Source: Pseudomonadota bacterium (lineage in GTDB: Bacteria > Pseudomonadota > Gammaproteobacteria > Berkiellales > Berkiellaceae). Taken from it: 64,000 bases of DNA. Of this stretch, positions 29,281 through 37,879 are shown piece by piece. The notes under the pieces were generated by a model. The model had not been told where the DNA came from and did no database searches. It saw only the letters and a list, made by a program, of their open reading frames with translations. The stretch is taken from assembly GCA_018242045.1 (NCBI GenBank), contig JAFECR010000006.1:174536-238535 (forward strand), in the 5' to 3' direction. The stretch's first letter is position 1. Each line of letters begins with the position of its first letter. Made by a program: the position numbers and the translations under genes.

Positions 29281-29309
29281 GGCTAAATAGATCGATATTT
29301 AGCCTTTTT
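29281..29309 (+). terminator. rho-independent terminator of the GG-peptide operon
   Basis: GGCTAAATA (29281-29289) and TATTTAGCC (29296-29304) form a 9-bp stem with a GATCGA loop, followed by TTTTTCTTTT. It closes the two-gene operon starting at 28532. The left arm also contains the stop codon of the convergent pseudopilin gene. Confidence 0.8.
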
Positions 29310-29828
29310 CTTTTCGTTTGTTACATCACCATCTTGAGGTGAATAATGAATTTTCCTTGACACCTTTTTGTGTTGTTGATAGGTATATGTGCAAACACCC
29401 GCATGATAAGTTGCACAATAACTTTGTGTGCAATAGTTGCCAGAGCCAATCGTAATGCTTGAAAAAGGCATTAAGTTTTTCATTATTTGTGCACAAACAC
29501 AATCATCATTGCCACCATGACCTAAGATATGCATTGGTCTGATGTCTTGTTTGCCTGTATTGGCTGCATCTGGCCAGCCTTGTTCATTGAAACCAACATT
29601 AGCATAACCACTATCGAGAAAATCCAAACCTGCAATAGGTGGCACCGAGGTAGGTTGGCCTTTAACTAACCATTTAGCATGCGCGCGAAATACCGCAGCT
29701 TGCATTGCTTTTGCCGTGATCTCAACATTGATATTGTGCGCCTCTTGAGTCAATGCAAAAAAGCGCGTCATAAAGATCGCCAATGCAACAAGCATAATCA
29801 TTATCAGAACACCCTTTACGGATAACAA
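29283..29828 (-). CDS. solitary type IV pilin-like (pseudopilin) protein
   Basis: A TTG at 29828 sits six bases after a perfect AGGAGG and gives 181 residues starting MLSVKG-VLIMIMLVALAIFM. A frame extension to a GTG at 29852 is less likely. The short basic leader ending in KG followed by a hydrophobic helix is the class III prepilin arrangement, but the +1 Phe is Val and the usual Glu at +5 is absent. A globular C-terminal part (NVGFNEQGWPDA, then a Cys-rich stretch NDDCVCAQIM...NYCTQSYCATYHAGVC) resembles MSHA-type minor pilins. No other pilus gene is in the window. Confidence 0.6.
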   Translation of the reverse strand: MLSVKGVLIMIMLVALAIFMTRFFALTQEAHNINVEITAKAMQAAVFRAHAKWLVKGQPTSVPPIAGLDFLDSGYANVGFNEQGWPDAANTGKQDIRPMHILGHGGNDDCVCAQIMKNLMPFSSITIGSGNYCTQSYCATYHAGVCTYTYQQHKKVSRKIHYSPQDGDVTNEKKKAKYRSI

Positions 29829-30112
29829 GGACCACCTCCTGCTAAAGGACACTCATTTAACAGCAGCAACAAGCTAACGGGACATCCATTTATGCAGAAC
29901 TAACTGGGCATCCAGCTTTCTGTCTCCACAAATCGAAACACTCATTGCTGCTTTACAACAAGACCTGAGATCTCTAATCTTTTGCTTTGGCCTAAATTAA
30001 ATTGTAGTAGTCTAACAAACTTAAATGCAAGTTGCTTCAGGTTTATAAGCATTAGCCGATATAAAACTTGTCGAAATAACGAAGGATGAAATAATCAAAT
30101 AGGTGCGTCGCC

Positions 30113-31042
30113 ATGAAAAATCTACTCGAAACGACAATCAGGAAAGCTATTGTCGTAAACATGCTATGGATTGGCGCGATACTTTGTCCGCAATTAACAT
30201 ATGGACTAACATTTGTACTCCCTCATAATGGTAATGTTATTGGGAACCTACAATATGCCAGTGTCCAACATGGTGATTCGCTCTCAACCATAGGACGCCG
30301 CTATGATATGGGTGGCTATGAAATGGTTGAAGCAAATCCCGGTGTGAGTTATTCGAATCCAAGACCTGGTACAAGAATATTGATCCCTTCACGGTTTATC
30401 CTACCCGATGTAGAGCGAAAAGGGATTGTTATCAATCTTGCCGAGATGAGACTTTATTTCTTTCATCCCGATGGTATTCATGTATCGACCTACCCTGTCG
30501 GTGTTGGCCAGGAAGGATGGAATACACCATTAGGTACAACCCAAGTCATTCGCAAACGCGAACATCCTACCTGGATAGTGCCTGATTCTATTATGGAGAA
30601 CCATCAAAACCATGGACAACCCATTGAAAAAGTATGGCCTCCTGGTCCCAATAATCCTTTAGGGGATTATGCGATGACATTAGCTTTTAAAAATATTGTT
30701 ATCCATGGTAGTCCTTATCCCAAAGGTGTTGGTGTAAGAAGTAGTCATGGTTGCATTCGAATGTTAAATGAAGATGTTGCCAAGCTTTATCAAATGGTGC
30801 AAATTGGCACGCCGGTAGCTATTATTCATCAGCCAACCAAAATAGGCCGTGTTGATAATAAGTTATACTTGGAAGCTCACGTGCCACTTTCACATTCAAA
30901 TTATTACGCAGATTATAGTAGCACTGGCCAATTACTACATAAGTTTGTGAAAGGTGCTAAATATAGCGTAGAATGGCATGAAGTTGAAAAATTACAAAAT
31001 AAGGCATATGGCTATCCACAACCGATTGGAACCATATTTTAA
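30113..31042 (+). CDS. LysM-containing L,D-transpeptidase (YkuD family)
   Basis: 309 residues. A signal peptide (about 1-32) is followed by a LysM-like module (about 45-95, VQHGDSLSTIGRRYDMGGYE) and a YkuD catalytic domain (about 103-235). The latter has VIHGSPYPKGVGVRSSHGCI, carrying the active-site Cys in SHGCIRM, and the upstream VGVGQEGWNTPLGTTQVI. It would cross-link or anchor proteins to peptidoglycan in the periplasm (ErfK/YbiS/YcfS group). A C-terminal extension of about 70 residues follows. The gene stands alone after a 260-base spacer in which I see nothing clear. Confidence 0.92.
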   Translation: MKNLLETTIRKAIVVNMLWIGAILCPQLTYGLTFVLPHNGNVIGNLQYASVQHGDSLSTIGRRYDMGGYEMVEANPGVSYSNPRPGTRILIPSRFILPDVERKGIVINLAEMRLYFFHPDGIHVSTYPVGVGQEGWNTPLGTTQVIRKREHPTWIVPDSIMENHQNHGQPIEKVWPPGPNNPLGDYAMTLAFKNIVIHGSPYPKGVGVRSSHGCIRMLNEDVAKLYQMVQIGTPVAIIHQPTKIGRVDNKLYLEAHVPLSHSNYYADYSSTGQLLHKFVKGAKYSVEWHEVEKLQNKAYGYPQPIGTIF

Positions 31043-31082
31043 TACTTTGATCTCTTTGATGCAGTTTGAATTTAGTCAATAT

Positions 31083-31112
31083 TTCAAGCGTACTTCTCCA
31101 AGTACGCTTGAA
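31083..31112. promoter_or_regulatory. perfect 13-bp hairpin between the L,D-transpeptidase and trmL genes
   Basis: TTCAAGCGTACTT (31083-31095) and AAGTACGCTTGAA (31100-31112) form a perfect inverted repeat around a CTCC loop. It lies 41 bases after one stop codon and 13 bases before the trmL ATG, with no T-tract on either side. It could block 3' exonucleases, act in Rho-dependent termination, or mask the trmL start. Confidence 0.6.
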
Positions 31113-31125
31113 CTTTAAATCCACT

Positions 31126-31593
31126 ATGTTCCACATTATTTTATATGAGCCTGAAATTCCGCCAAATACCGGCAATATCATCCGACTTTGTGCAAATACT
31201 GGTAGCCAACTTCACTTAATTGAACCTTTAGGATTTATTTTAGAAGACAAGCACCTCAAACGTGCTGGATTAGACTATCGCGCATTGGCTCAAGTCTCTG
31301 TTTATCCAGATTTAGCAAGTTGTTTACAACTTTTTACGTTCTCAAGAGTGTTTGCGCTCAGTGCCAAAGGGAAAACGCTTTACACAACTCAACGATTTCA
31401 AAAAGGGGATGCTTTTTTATTTGGGCCTGAAACTCGGGGATTGCCAGCAGCGCTACTCAGTACATTCCCTGCAGAAAATTGCTTAAAATTACCTCAAATT
31501 ACTTTTGACAGAAGCCTCAACCTTGCCAATACAACGGCTATTATGATTTACGAAGCCTGGCGACAACTTCATTTTGAGATTAGCGCACTTTAA
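31126..31593 (+). CDS. trmL: tRNA (cytidine/uridine-34 2'-O)-methyltransferase
   Basis: 155 residues from the ATG at 31126, which gives the family start MFHIILYEPEIPPNTGNIIR. A longer upstream frame runs through the hairpin and is not expected. SPOUT-fold knot motifs are FLFGPETRGLP and LPQITFDRSLNLANTTAIMI (SAM binding). It methylates the wobble base of two tRNA-Leu isoacceptors in E. coli. Its ribosome site region overlaps the 3' side of the 31083 hairpin. Confidence 0.92.
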   Translation: MFHIILYEPEIPPNTGNIIRLCANTGSQLHLIEPLGFILEDKHLKRAGLDYRALAQVSVYPDLASCLQLFTFSRVFALSAKGKTLYTTQRFQKGDAFLFGPETRGLPAALLSTFPAENCLKLPQITFDRSLNLANTTAIMIYEAWRQLHFEISAL

Positions 31594-31597
31594 GTAT

Positions 31598-32620
31598 TTA
31601 GATTAAAAATTCATTTTTAGGTGAACGTTTTAGTAAATTATATACTGCCTGCTGCACAGTTAATCCTTCATAAAGCACTGCGTTCACTTGTTCACAAATG
31701 GGCAATTCTATTTGATGCTTAGCAGCCAATAGCAAGATCTGTTTAACATTCACTTTGCCTTCAACCACTTGCCCTATTGCGTTTTCCGCATCGATCGCTG
31801 ATTTTCCTTCGCCCAAAGCAAGACCAAAACGTCGATTTCGAGATTGATTATCTGTGCACGTCAATACAACATCCCCAACGCCAGACAATCCCATCATCGT
31901 TGCAAGCGCTGCACCCATTTTTTCACCTAGACGACACATTTCTGCTAAACCACGTGTAATCAAGGCAGCACGCGCATTGGCACCATACCCTAAACCATCA
32001 GACAAACCCACAGCAATAGCAAGTACGTTTTTAAAGACCCCTCCTAATTGTACACCTAAGAGATCTTGTGAAAGGTAAACTCGAAACAAATCACTATGAA
32101 AAGCATGAACCATCTGCTCGCCAAAGGCACTCGATGTTGTGGCAATGCTAACTGCTGTAGGCAAGCCATTGGCAACCTCTTTAGCAAAACTCGGACCGGA
32201 CAACACACCAAAAGAAATTTGTCCGCAATGTTGCTGGCAAATGGTATGTAAAAATAGTCCTTCTTTGGAAAGTCCCTTGGTGCCCCACAAAATCCCCATT
32301 TTATCGGTTAAAAAAGGCTTAAGTTGCAATATAAGATCAGCAAATGCATGGCTGGGCACCACAATCAACAATGTTGTCTTATGTGTCGTTTTTTCAAAAG
32401 CCTCTTTTAGATCTGCGCTTAAACTAATATTCGCCGGAAACATAAATCCAGGTAAATATTTGTCATTAGTGCGATTTGTTTGCATCAATTTCATTTCATT
32501 TGAATTGTGGCCCCAAAGTACAACCGAATGCTGCTGTCTTGCTAAATGAATAGCAAGCGCGCTTCCCCAGGAGCCAGCACCAAGGACAAGAAAATTTTCA
32601 CGTGGACTTGGCTGAATCAT
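31598..32620 (-). CDS. gpsA: NAD(P)-dependent glycerol-3-phosphate dehydrogenase
   Basis: Makes sn-glycerol-3-phosphate from dihydroxyacetone phosphate for phospholipid synthesis. It has 340 residues from the ATG at 32620. NFLVLGAGSWGSALAIHLAR is the Rossmann GxGxxG loop; VLSGPSFAKEVANGLPTAVS, LGGVFKNVLAIAVGLSDGLG (catalytic Lys) and GLSGVGDVVLTC are family signatures. A longer frame would overlap secB and is rejected. It follows secB by seven bases, an order conserved in gammaproteobacteria (yibN-secB-gpsA). Confidence 0.95.
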   Translation of the reverse strand: MIQPSPRENFLVLGAGSWGSALAIHLARQQHSVVLWGHNSNEMKLMQTNRTNDKYLPGFMFPANISLSADLKEAFEKTTHKTTLLIVVPSHAFADLILQLKPFLTDKMGILWGTKGLSKEGLFLHTICQQHCGQISFGVLSGPSFAKEVANGLPTAVSIATTSSAFGEQMVHAFHSDLFRVYLSQDLLGVQLGGVFKNVLAIAVGLSDGLGYGANARAALITRGLAEMCRLGEKMGAALATMMGLSGVGDVVLTCTDNQSRNRRFGLALGEGKSAIDAENAIGQVVEGKVNVKQILLLAAKHQIELPICEQVNAVLYEGLTVQQAVYNLLKRSPKNEFLI

Positions 32621-32627
32621 TTTGAAT

Positions 32628-33086
32628 TTATTTGTTATCGCCTTTTTTCTGCTGTTCAAGATGCTGCAAGTACAATGCATCAAAATTCACAGGTGCCAAC
32701 AATAATTGTGGGAACCCACCTCGAATAACTATATCTGAAATGGTTTCACGAGCATAAGGGTAAAGGATATTCGGGCACATACTACCTAATGCATGAGATA
32801 ATTGTTCTTGAGGGAAGCCTTTCAAAGTAAAGATACCTGCTTGATGTACTTCGACTAAAAATGCTACCTTTTCACCCATCTTGACAGTGACTGTCAAATG
32901 CAAAGCAACTTCAAAGATAGTTTCTTCTAAACGATTTGTTTTAGTTTGTAAATCTACGTTTACTTCTGGCTTCCATTCTTCTTTAAATATTTCAGGCGCA
33001 TGTGGTGTTTCAAAGGAAACGTCTTTTACATAAATCCGTTGAATCGTAAAAACTGGCCCTTGAGGTGCTTTTTCTTTATCTACCAT
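32628..33086 (-). CDS. secB: protein-export chaperone SecB
   Basis: 152 residues. [22 protein letters not shown] near the N-terminus and [32 protein letters not shown] near the C-terminus (read in parts) are the SecB signatures. The tetrameric chaperone keeps outer-membrane and periplasmic precursors unfolded and delivers them to SecA. The gene lies between the rhodanese gene and gpsA in a single minus-strand unit. AAGGATGAAAATGC precedes the ATG. Confidence 0.95.
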   Translation of the reverse strand: MVDKEKAPQGPVFTIQRIYVKDVSFETPHAPEIFKEEWKPEVNVDLQTKTNRLEETIFEVALHLTVTVKMGEKVAFLVEVHQAGIFTLKGFPQEQLSHALGSMCPNILYPYARETISDIVIRGGFPQLLLAPVNFDALYLQHLEQQKKGDNK

Positions 33087-33125
33087 TGCATTTTCATCCT
33101 TATTAAAAATTAATTCTTGTTTCGT

Positions 33126-33551
33126 TTATTTTTTTACAACTGGCATTCCTTGAGCGTGCCAATTTTCCATACCGCCCGATAACTGATAAAGTTGTGAAAA
33201 ACCATTGCTTAATAATAATTTACCTATCTTAGGCGAAAGCATCCCAGTTGCGCTCACCAAAACGATTGGTTTATTTTTATGCTTATTTAGTGTTTTTAAA
33301 CTGGTATGAACACTCGCTTCAGGTAAAGAAATGGCACCCAAAATATGTCCCAATTCAAAACGCTCTTCTGAGCGAATATCAACTGCGAGGGCTTCGGTAT
33401 GATTGAGAAGATCTACTAACTGTTGAGGGCTTATTCCCTTAATCCCAAATGTTCTAGTTCGCCACTCGTTGATAAGCAGCAAAATTAAAATCACCATAAA
33501 AGCAGCACTTAACAACCAGTGCTCAATAAAAAATGACTTGTAGGGATCCAT
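33126..33551 (-). CDS. membrane-anchored rhodanese-like protein without catalytic Cys
   Basis: 141 residues. An N-terminal membrane helix (about 12-27, LLSAAFMVILILLLIN) precedes one rhodanese domain (about 40-138): GISPQQLVDLLNHTEALAVD, IRSEERFELGHILGAISLP, and C-terminal YQLSGGMENWHAQGMPV. This is YibN in position, upstream of secB-gpsA. At the active-site loop, where a sulfurtransferase has a Cys, the sequence is VLVSATGMLSPKIG, so a serine occupies the expected site. It is probably a binding rather than sulfur-transfer protein. There is no grxC between it and secB, unlike in E. coli. Confidence 0.82.
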   Translation of the reverse strand: MDPYKSFFIEHWLLSAAFMVILILLLINEWRTRTFGIKGISPQQLVDLLNHTEALAVDIRSEERFELGHILGAISLPEASVHTSLKTLNKHKNKPIVLVSATGMLSPKIGKLLLSNGFSQLYQLSGGMENWHAQGMPVVKK

Positions 33552-33648
33552 GTAAGCTAACCCTTCAAACTAAATCAGGCATTATACACACAATCAATAA
33601 CCCCCTACCAGCAGAACAACTTGCAACCTTTCTTTTGCAAGCCCTAAA

Positions 33649-35223
33649 ATGAGCACATTAACAATAGAAAATATAAGCTTGGTGCCAATGACTCGTTCTA
33701 AACCAGTTGTTCTACTCATTTTAGATGGTTGGGGATATCGAAAAGACAGTCCTGATAATGCTATTCATGCTGCCCTGACGCCTACTTGGGATTTGCTCAT
33801 GACAAATCATCCACACATGTTGCTTCAAGGAAGCGGTGAAGATGTAGGATTGCCGCAAGGGCAAATGGGCAATTCAGAAGTTGGGCACCTCACGATGGGG
33901 GCGGGTCGCGTTATCTACCAAGATCTCACGCTCATCACGCATCAAATAAAAACCGGACAATTTTTTAAAAATGACGAATTAATCAATGCTTTTAAGCAGG
34001 CAAACGCAACTCAAAAGGCTGTTCACTTTATGGGATTACTTTCTCCTGGGGGAGTCCACAGCCATGAAGAACATCTCTTTGAAGCCTTACGAATGGCTCA
34101 GCAAAACAATGTAAAAGAAATTTATGTTCATGTCTTTTTAGATGGACGCGATACCCCACCTCAAAGCGCTCAAACCTCCCTTGAAAAACTCGACAAAATA
34201 TTACAACAGACACATGCTCAACTGGCTAGTGTGAGTGGCCGTTACTATGCCATGGATAGAGATAAGCGTTATGAACGCACAAAACTCGCCTTTGACGCCA
34301 TTGTGCATGGTCGCTCTCCTTTAGTGGCGTCTTGCGCCTTGGATGCTTTAGCACAAGCCTATGAACGCGGGGAAACAGATGAATTTGTTAAACCAACTTG
34401 CATCTTGAACCAAGGAAAACGCTGTCAGATTGCCAATGGTGATATCGTTATTTACATGAACTTTCGAGCAGATCGTGCTCGTGCTTTATCTGAAGCGCTA
34501 ACCCAAAAAAATTATAGTGGTTTTGAAAGAGCCCCTTTACCAAACTTGGGGGAATTTATTACCTTAACCGAATATGACAAAAACTTAACTGCAAAAGTCG
34601 TTTTTCCACCGCAAATTCACAAAAATGTCCTTGGTGAATATCTACAAAATTGCCATTTAACCCAGTTACATTTGGCTGAAACGGAAAAATATGCCCACGT
34701 GACGTTCTTTTTTAATGGTGGCCTTGAACTTCCCTTTCAAGGAGAAGAGCGAATTTTAATCCCTTCACCTAAAGTTGCCACCTACGATTTGCAACCTCAA
34801 ATGAGTGCTTTTGAGTTAACACAAGCACTCACCCAAAATATTCAACAACAAAAATTTGATTTTATTGTTTGTAACTATGCAAATGCAGATATGGTTGGAC
34901 ACACCGGAAATTTTTCAGCCACGGTCAAAGCCATTGAGACCTTAGATCAATGTTTAGCGAGTGTGATAAAAGCCATTAGCGCAGTCAATGGTGCGCTTTT
35001 AATTACCTCTGATCATGGCAATGCAGAATGTATGGTTGACCCTCAAAGCGGTCAACCTCATACAGCGCACACCTTATCGTTAGTGCCACTTGTTTATTAT
35101 GGAAGCAAGCCTGTTCAATTTACTAAAGAAATCGGCGCACTTTGCGATCTTGCTCCAACCATCTTACATCTTTTAGGACTAAAACCTCCCCCTGAAATGA
35201 CAGGACAGAACTTAATAAAATAA
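33649..35223 (+). CDS. gpmI: 2,3-bisphosphoglycerate-independent phosphoglycerate mutase
   Basis: Glycolytic interconversion of 3- and 2-phosphoglycerate with two Mn ions. From 33649 it is 524 residues; an internal ATG at 33688 would give the more usual start MTRSKPVVLLILDGWGYR and may be the true start. Neither ATG has a strong ribosome site. Seen are LLILDGWG (metal Asp), GQMGNSEVGHLTMGAGRV with the phospho-Ser, HVFLDGRDTPP, ANADMVGHTG and LLITSDHGNAE (metal ligands). It is divergent from the rhodanese gene and begins the gpmI-envC-ctpA cluster, the usual order in gammaproteobacteria. Confidence 0.94.
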   Translation: MSTLTIENISLVPMTRSKPVVLLILDGWGYRKDSPDNAIHAALTPTWDLLMTNHPHMLLQGSGEDVGLPQGQMGNSEVGHLTMGAGRVIYQDLTLITHQIKTGQFFKNDELINAFKQANATQKAVHFMGLLSPGGVHSHEEHLFEALRMAQQNNVKEIYVHVFLDGRDTPPQSAQTSLEKLDKILQQTHAQLASVSGRYYAMDRDKRYERTKLAFDAIVHGRSPLVASCALDALAQAYERGETDEFVKPTCILNQGKRCQIANGDIVIYMNFRADRARALSEALTQKNYSGFERAPLPNLGEFITLTEYDKNLTAKVVFPPQIHKNVLGEYLQNCHLTQLHLAETEKYAHVTFFFNGGLELPFQGEERILIPSPKVATYDLQPQMSAFELTQALTQNIQQQKFDFIVCNYANADMVGHTGNFSATVKAIETLDQCLASVIKAISAVNGALLITSDHGNAECMVDPQSGQPHTAHTLSLVPLVYYGSKPVQFTKEIGALCDLAPTILHLLGLKPPPEMTGQNLIK

Positions 35224-35236
35224 AAGGAATGCCAAG

Positions 35237-36382
35237 ATGATAACGTACTTTCAGAAAATACTTCTGATCCTACCAGCGGCTTTCATCTTGAGTGCCTTTG
35301 CAAACGAAACTTCTTCCAATGAAGTAAAGAAGTCTTTGTTAGACGTACAAAAACAATTGCAAAAACTTGAAAAATCCATTTACCATGATAAAAAAGAAGA
35401 AAAAATCTTACTTAATGAACTTGCCAATCTTGATAAAGAAATAGGACAGGCTTCGGAAAATTTAGTTCTTTTACAAAATACCATGATAGAGCACACAAAA
35501 AACCTGACAATTTTGCAAAATGAAGAAGCTAAATTACAGCTAACAACCAAGCAACAGCAAAAAGCCCTGGCACAACTCCTACAATCCACTTTTATGCACT
35601 ATCGTAAAGAAAAGTTCAAGCTATTATTTGAACAACAAGCATTGCCTCTTTTATCTAGACAAAATCAATACTATGAATTTTTTTCTAATGCACGCGCAGC
35701 TCAAATTCATTCTTTACAAAACTATTTAAAACGCATCCAAAGATTACAAGATAATATTCAAACTTCAAAAAACGAAATGCAACAACTTTCCGAAAAACAC
35801 CTCAAGGATATGGACTTGTTGTTGCAAGCAAAGGAAAAAAGAAAGTTAGTCTTACGCGCTTTAGCCCAAAAACTTAGCAATGAGGCAAAAGCGCTTGGCC
35901 AACTACAACAACAAGAACAACATTTAAAACAAGTTTTCCAAACAATACAAAAGAAGATTGCAACAACGCCAACCTATATTGAACCTGTACAAGATTTTGC
36001 TAAAGCCAAACATAAATTGTCACTGCCAATATCGAGCAAAGATGCTGAACTCATTGCGTTGCCAAATTTTAAAGCCAGTAAAAAATCCTATATAAAAGCT
36101 CCCAACGGCACTCCAGTCAATGCAATCTATCCAGGAAGAATTGTATTTGCTGAATGGCTACGCGGCTTAGGATTATTGATTATCGTCGATCATGGTCATG
36201 GCTATATGAGCTTGTACGGTAATAACCAAAAACTGTATAAGGGTCTAGGAGATTGGGTTAAAGAAGGAGAAATGATAGCCAGCGTTGGCCAAAGCGGCAC
36301 ACATGCGCAAGGCGGATTATACTTTGAGATAAGAAAGGATGGTGAGGCTTTAGATCCAACGCCGTGGTTTAACCAGGCCTAG
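35237..36382 (+). CDS. envC: murein hydrolase activator EnvC
   Basis: 381 residues. A signal peptide (about 1-22) precedes a long coiled coil (about 27-235, rich in Lys/Glu/Gln/Leu) and a C-terminal LytM/M23 domain (about 285-381): GRIVFAEWLRGLGLLIIVDH, GYMSLYGNN, GTHAQGGLYFEIRKDG, WF. The second zinc motif HxH is LYF and the Tyr-x-His position is Asn, so the domain is catalytically dead, as in E. coli EnvC, which activates amidases AmiA/AmiB at the septum. The gene lies 13 bases after gpmI. Confidence 0.9.
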   Translation: MITYFQKILLILPAAFILSAFANETSSNEVKKSLLDVQKQLQKLEKSIYHDKKEEKILLNELANLDKEIGQASENLVLLQNTMIEHTKNLTILQNEEAKLQLTTKQQQKALAQLLQSTFMHYRKEKFKLLFEQQALPLLSRQNQYYEFFSNARAAQIHSLQNYLKRIQRLQDNIQTSKNEMQQLSEKHLKDMDLLLQAKEKRKLVLRALAQKLSNEAKALGQLQQQEQHLKQVFQTIQKKIATTPTYIEPVQDFAKAKHKLSLPISSKDAELIALPNFKASKKSYIKAPNGTPVNAIYPGRIVFAEWLRGLGLLIIVDHGHGYMSLYGNNQKLYKGLGDWVKEGEMIASVGQSGTHAQGGLYFEIRKDGEALDPTPWFNQA

Positions 36383-36451
36383 GTTTTTCTTTTCTCACTT
36401 TCATTTTATACAGGGTCCTTCTTTTCTTCTGACAAAATACAAGGATAAAGT

Positions 36452-37879
36452 ATGCGTCCATGCCCTATGCCCTTCTCTTTCAAAAAAATCGCCTTGTATG
36501 CACTTTTACAATGCAGTTTCTATGCAGCGCCTGTTATTAGCGCGCAATCTGCTGAAAAATCTTTACCGCTTGATGATTTGCAACGCTTTACCTCTGTGGT
36601 TGATCAGATAAGAAAATATTATGTAAAGCCGGTGGATGATAAAGAATTATTTGAAAATGCAATTCGTGGCATGTTAGCAGGGCTTGATCCCCATTCTTCT
36701 TACTTAGATCCAAGTGAATTTTCTGATTTGCGAGCCAATACTTCTGGAAAATTTGGCGGGCTTGGTATTGAAGTCACCATGGAGGATGGCTATGTTCGCG
36801 TTATTAGCCCCATAGACGAAACTCCGGCACAACGGGCTGGTATCAAAGCAGGTGATGTTATCGTCCGACTTGATGACACACCCGTTAAAGGATTAACGCT
36901 AAAAAAAGCAGTAGAAATGATGCGCGGCGATCGTGGCACGAATATTATTTTAACGATTTTGAGAAAAAGCGAATCTCAACCGCTTAAAATCAAAGTGACC
37001 CGAGATGTTATCCAAGTCAAGAGCGTTCGCTCTAAAGTATTAGATAAACAGTATGGTTACATACGTATTTCTCAGTTTCAGACCCAATCTGGTGAAGATT
37101 TAATCAATGCCATCAATCAACTTAAGAAAGAAACCAATAATTCTTTAAAAGGTATCATTTTAGATTTACGCAATAATCCAGGTGGGATCTTAGAATCTTC
37201 TGTTAAAGTTTCTGCTACCTTTTTGGATAAAGGAAAATTAGGCTACAATGGCTTAATCGTTTATACCGAAGGACGTTTACCTGGCTCAGAGATCAAAGAG
37301 TATGCCCAAAATGGCGATCTACTCCATGGGGCGCCTATTGTCACTTTAGTAAATGGGGGCTCCGCATCTGCTTCTGAAATTGTCGCCGGTGCACTACAAG
37401 ATCATAAACGATCATTGATCGTAGGTACACAAACTTTTGGTAAAGGATCTGTACAAACTGTATTACCGCTTAAGGACAACCATGGCTTAAAGTTAACAAC
37501 CGCGCTTTACTTTACCCCTTCAGGTCGTTCTATTCAGGCTCAGGGGATCACGCCAGATATAGAAATACCTGATCTTAAAATTCCCGAAGCAAAACAAGAT
37601 GAAAATGAAAATTGGATAAATTTACGCGAAAGCGATTTACAAGGCCATCTGGATAATGCCAATAAAGAGAAAAAGGAAAAAGAGATAAAAGACAGTGCAG
37701 ACTCGATGCCCAATACGCAAGATAATAACAAACCTTTGGTTAATCAAGATTATCAACTCAATGAAGCTTTAAATTTGCTTAAAGGATTAGTGTTAACAAG
37801 CAACGTCAACCCTAATAAATTGAATGCAAAAAACAAAATACAAAAAGAGAAGCTTATTTTAGAAAGTATCAAAAATTAA
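36452..37879 (+). CDS. ctpA: carboxyl-terminal processing protease (S41A)
   Basis: 475 residues. A signal peptide ends near the start of QSAEKSLP. A PDZ domain (about 105-185, FGGLGIEVTMEDGYVRVISP) is followed by the S41 core with GYIRISQFQ, DLRNNPGG, NGGSASASEIVAGALQDHKR (catalytic Ser) and GTQTFGKGSVQT (catalytic Lys), i.e. a Ser-Lys dyad. The C-terminal tail (about 375-475) is Lys/Asn/Glu-rich and variable. A periplasmic protease, likely to trim peptidoglycan enzymes or other envelope proteins. Its stop overlaps the convergent rpoH stop by four bases. Confidence 0.93.
   Translation: MRPCPMPFSFKKIALYALLQCSFYAAPVISAQSAEKSLPLDDLQRFTSVVDQIRKYYVKPVDDKELFENAIRGMLAGLDPHSSYLDPSEFSDLRANTSGKFGGLGIEVTMEDGYVRVISPIDETPAQRAGIKAGDVIVRLDDTPVKGLTLKKAVEMMRGDRGTNIILTILRKSESQPLKIKVTRDVIQVKSVRSKVLDKQYGYIRISQFQTQSGEDLINAINQLKKETNNSLKGIILDLRNNPGGILESSVKVSATFLDKGKLGYNGLIVYTEGRLPGSEIKEYAQNGDLLHGAPIVTLVNGGSASASEIVAGALQDHKRSLIVGTQTFGKGSVQTVLPLKDNHGLKLTTALYFTPSGRSIQAQGITPDIEIPDLKIPEAKQDENENWINLRESDLQGHLDNANKEKKEKEIKDSADSMPNTQDNNKPLVNQDYQLNEALNLLKGLVLTSNVNPNKLNAKNKIQKEKLILESIKN

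Noticed and set aside
32139..32549. 136-residue forward open frame
   Set aside because: Antisense to gpsA; gpsA is unambiguous.
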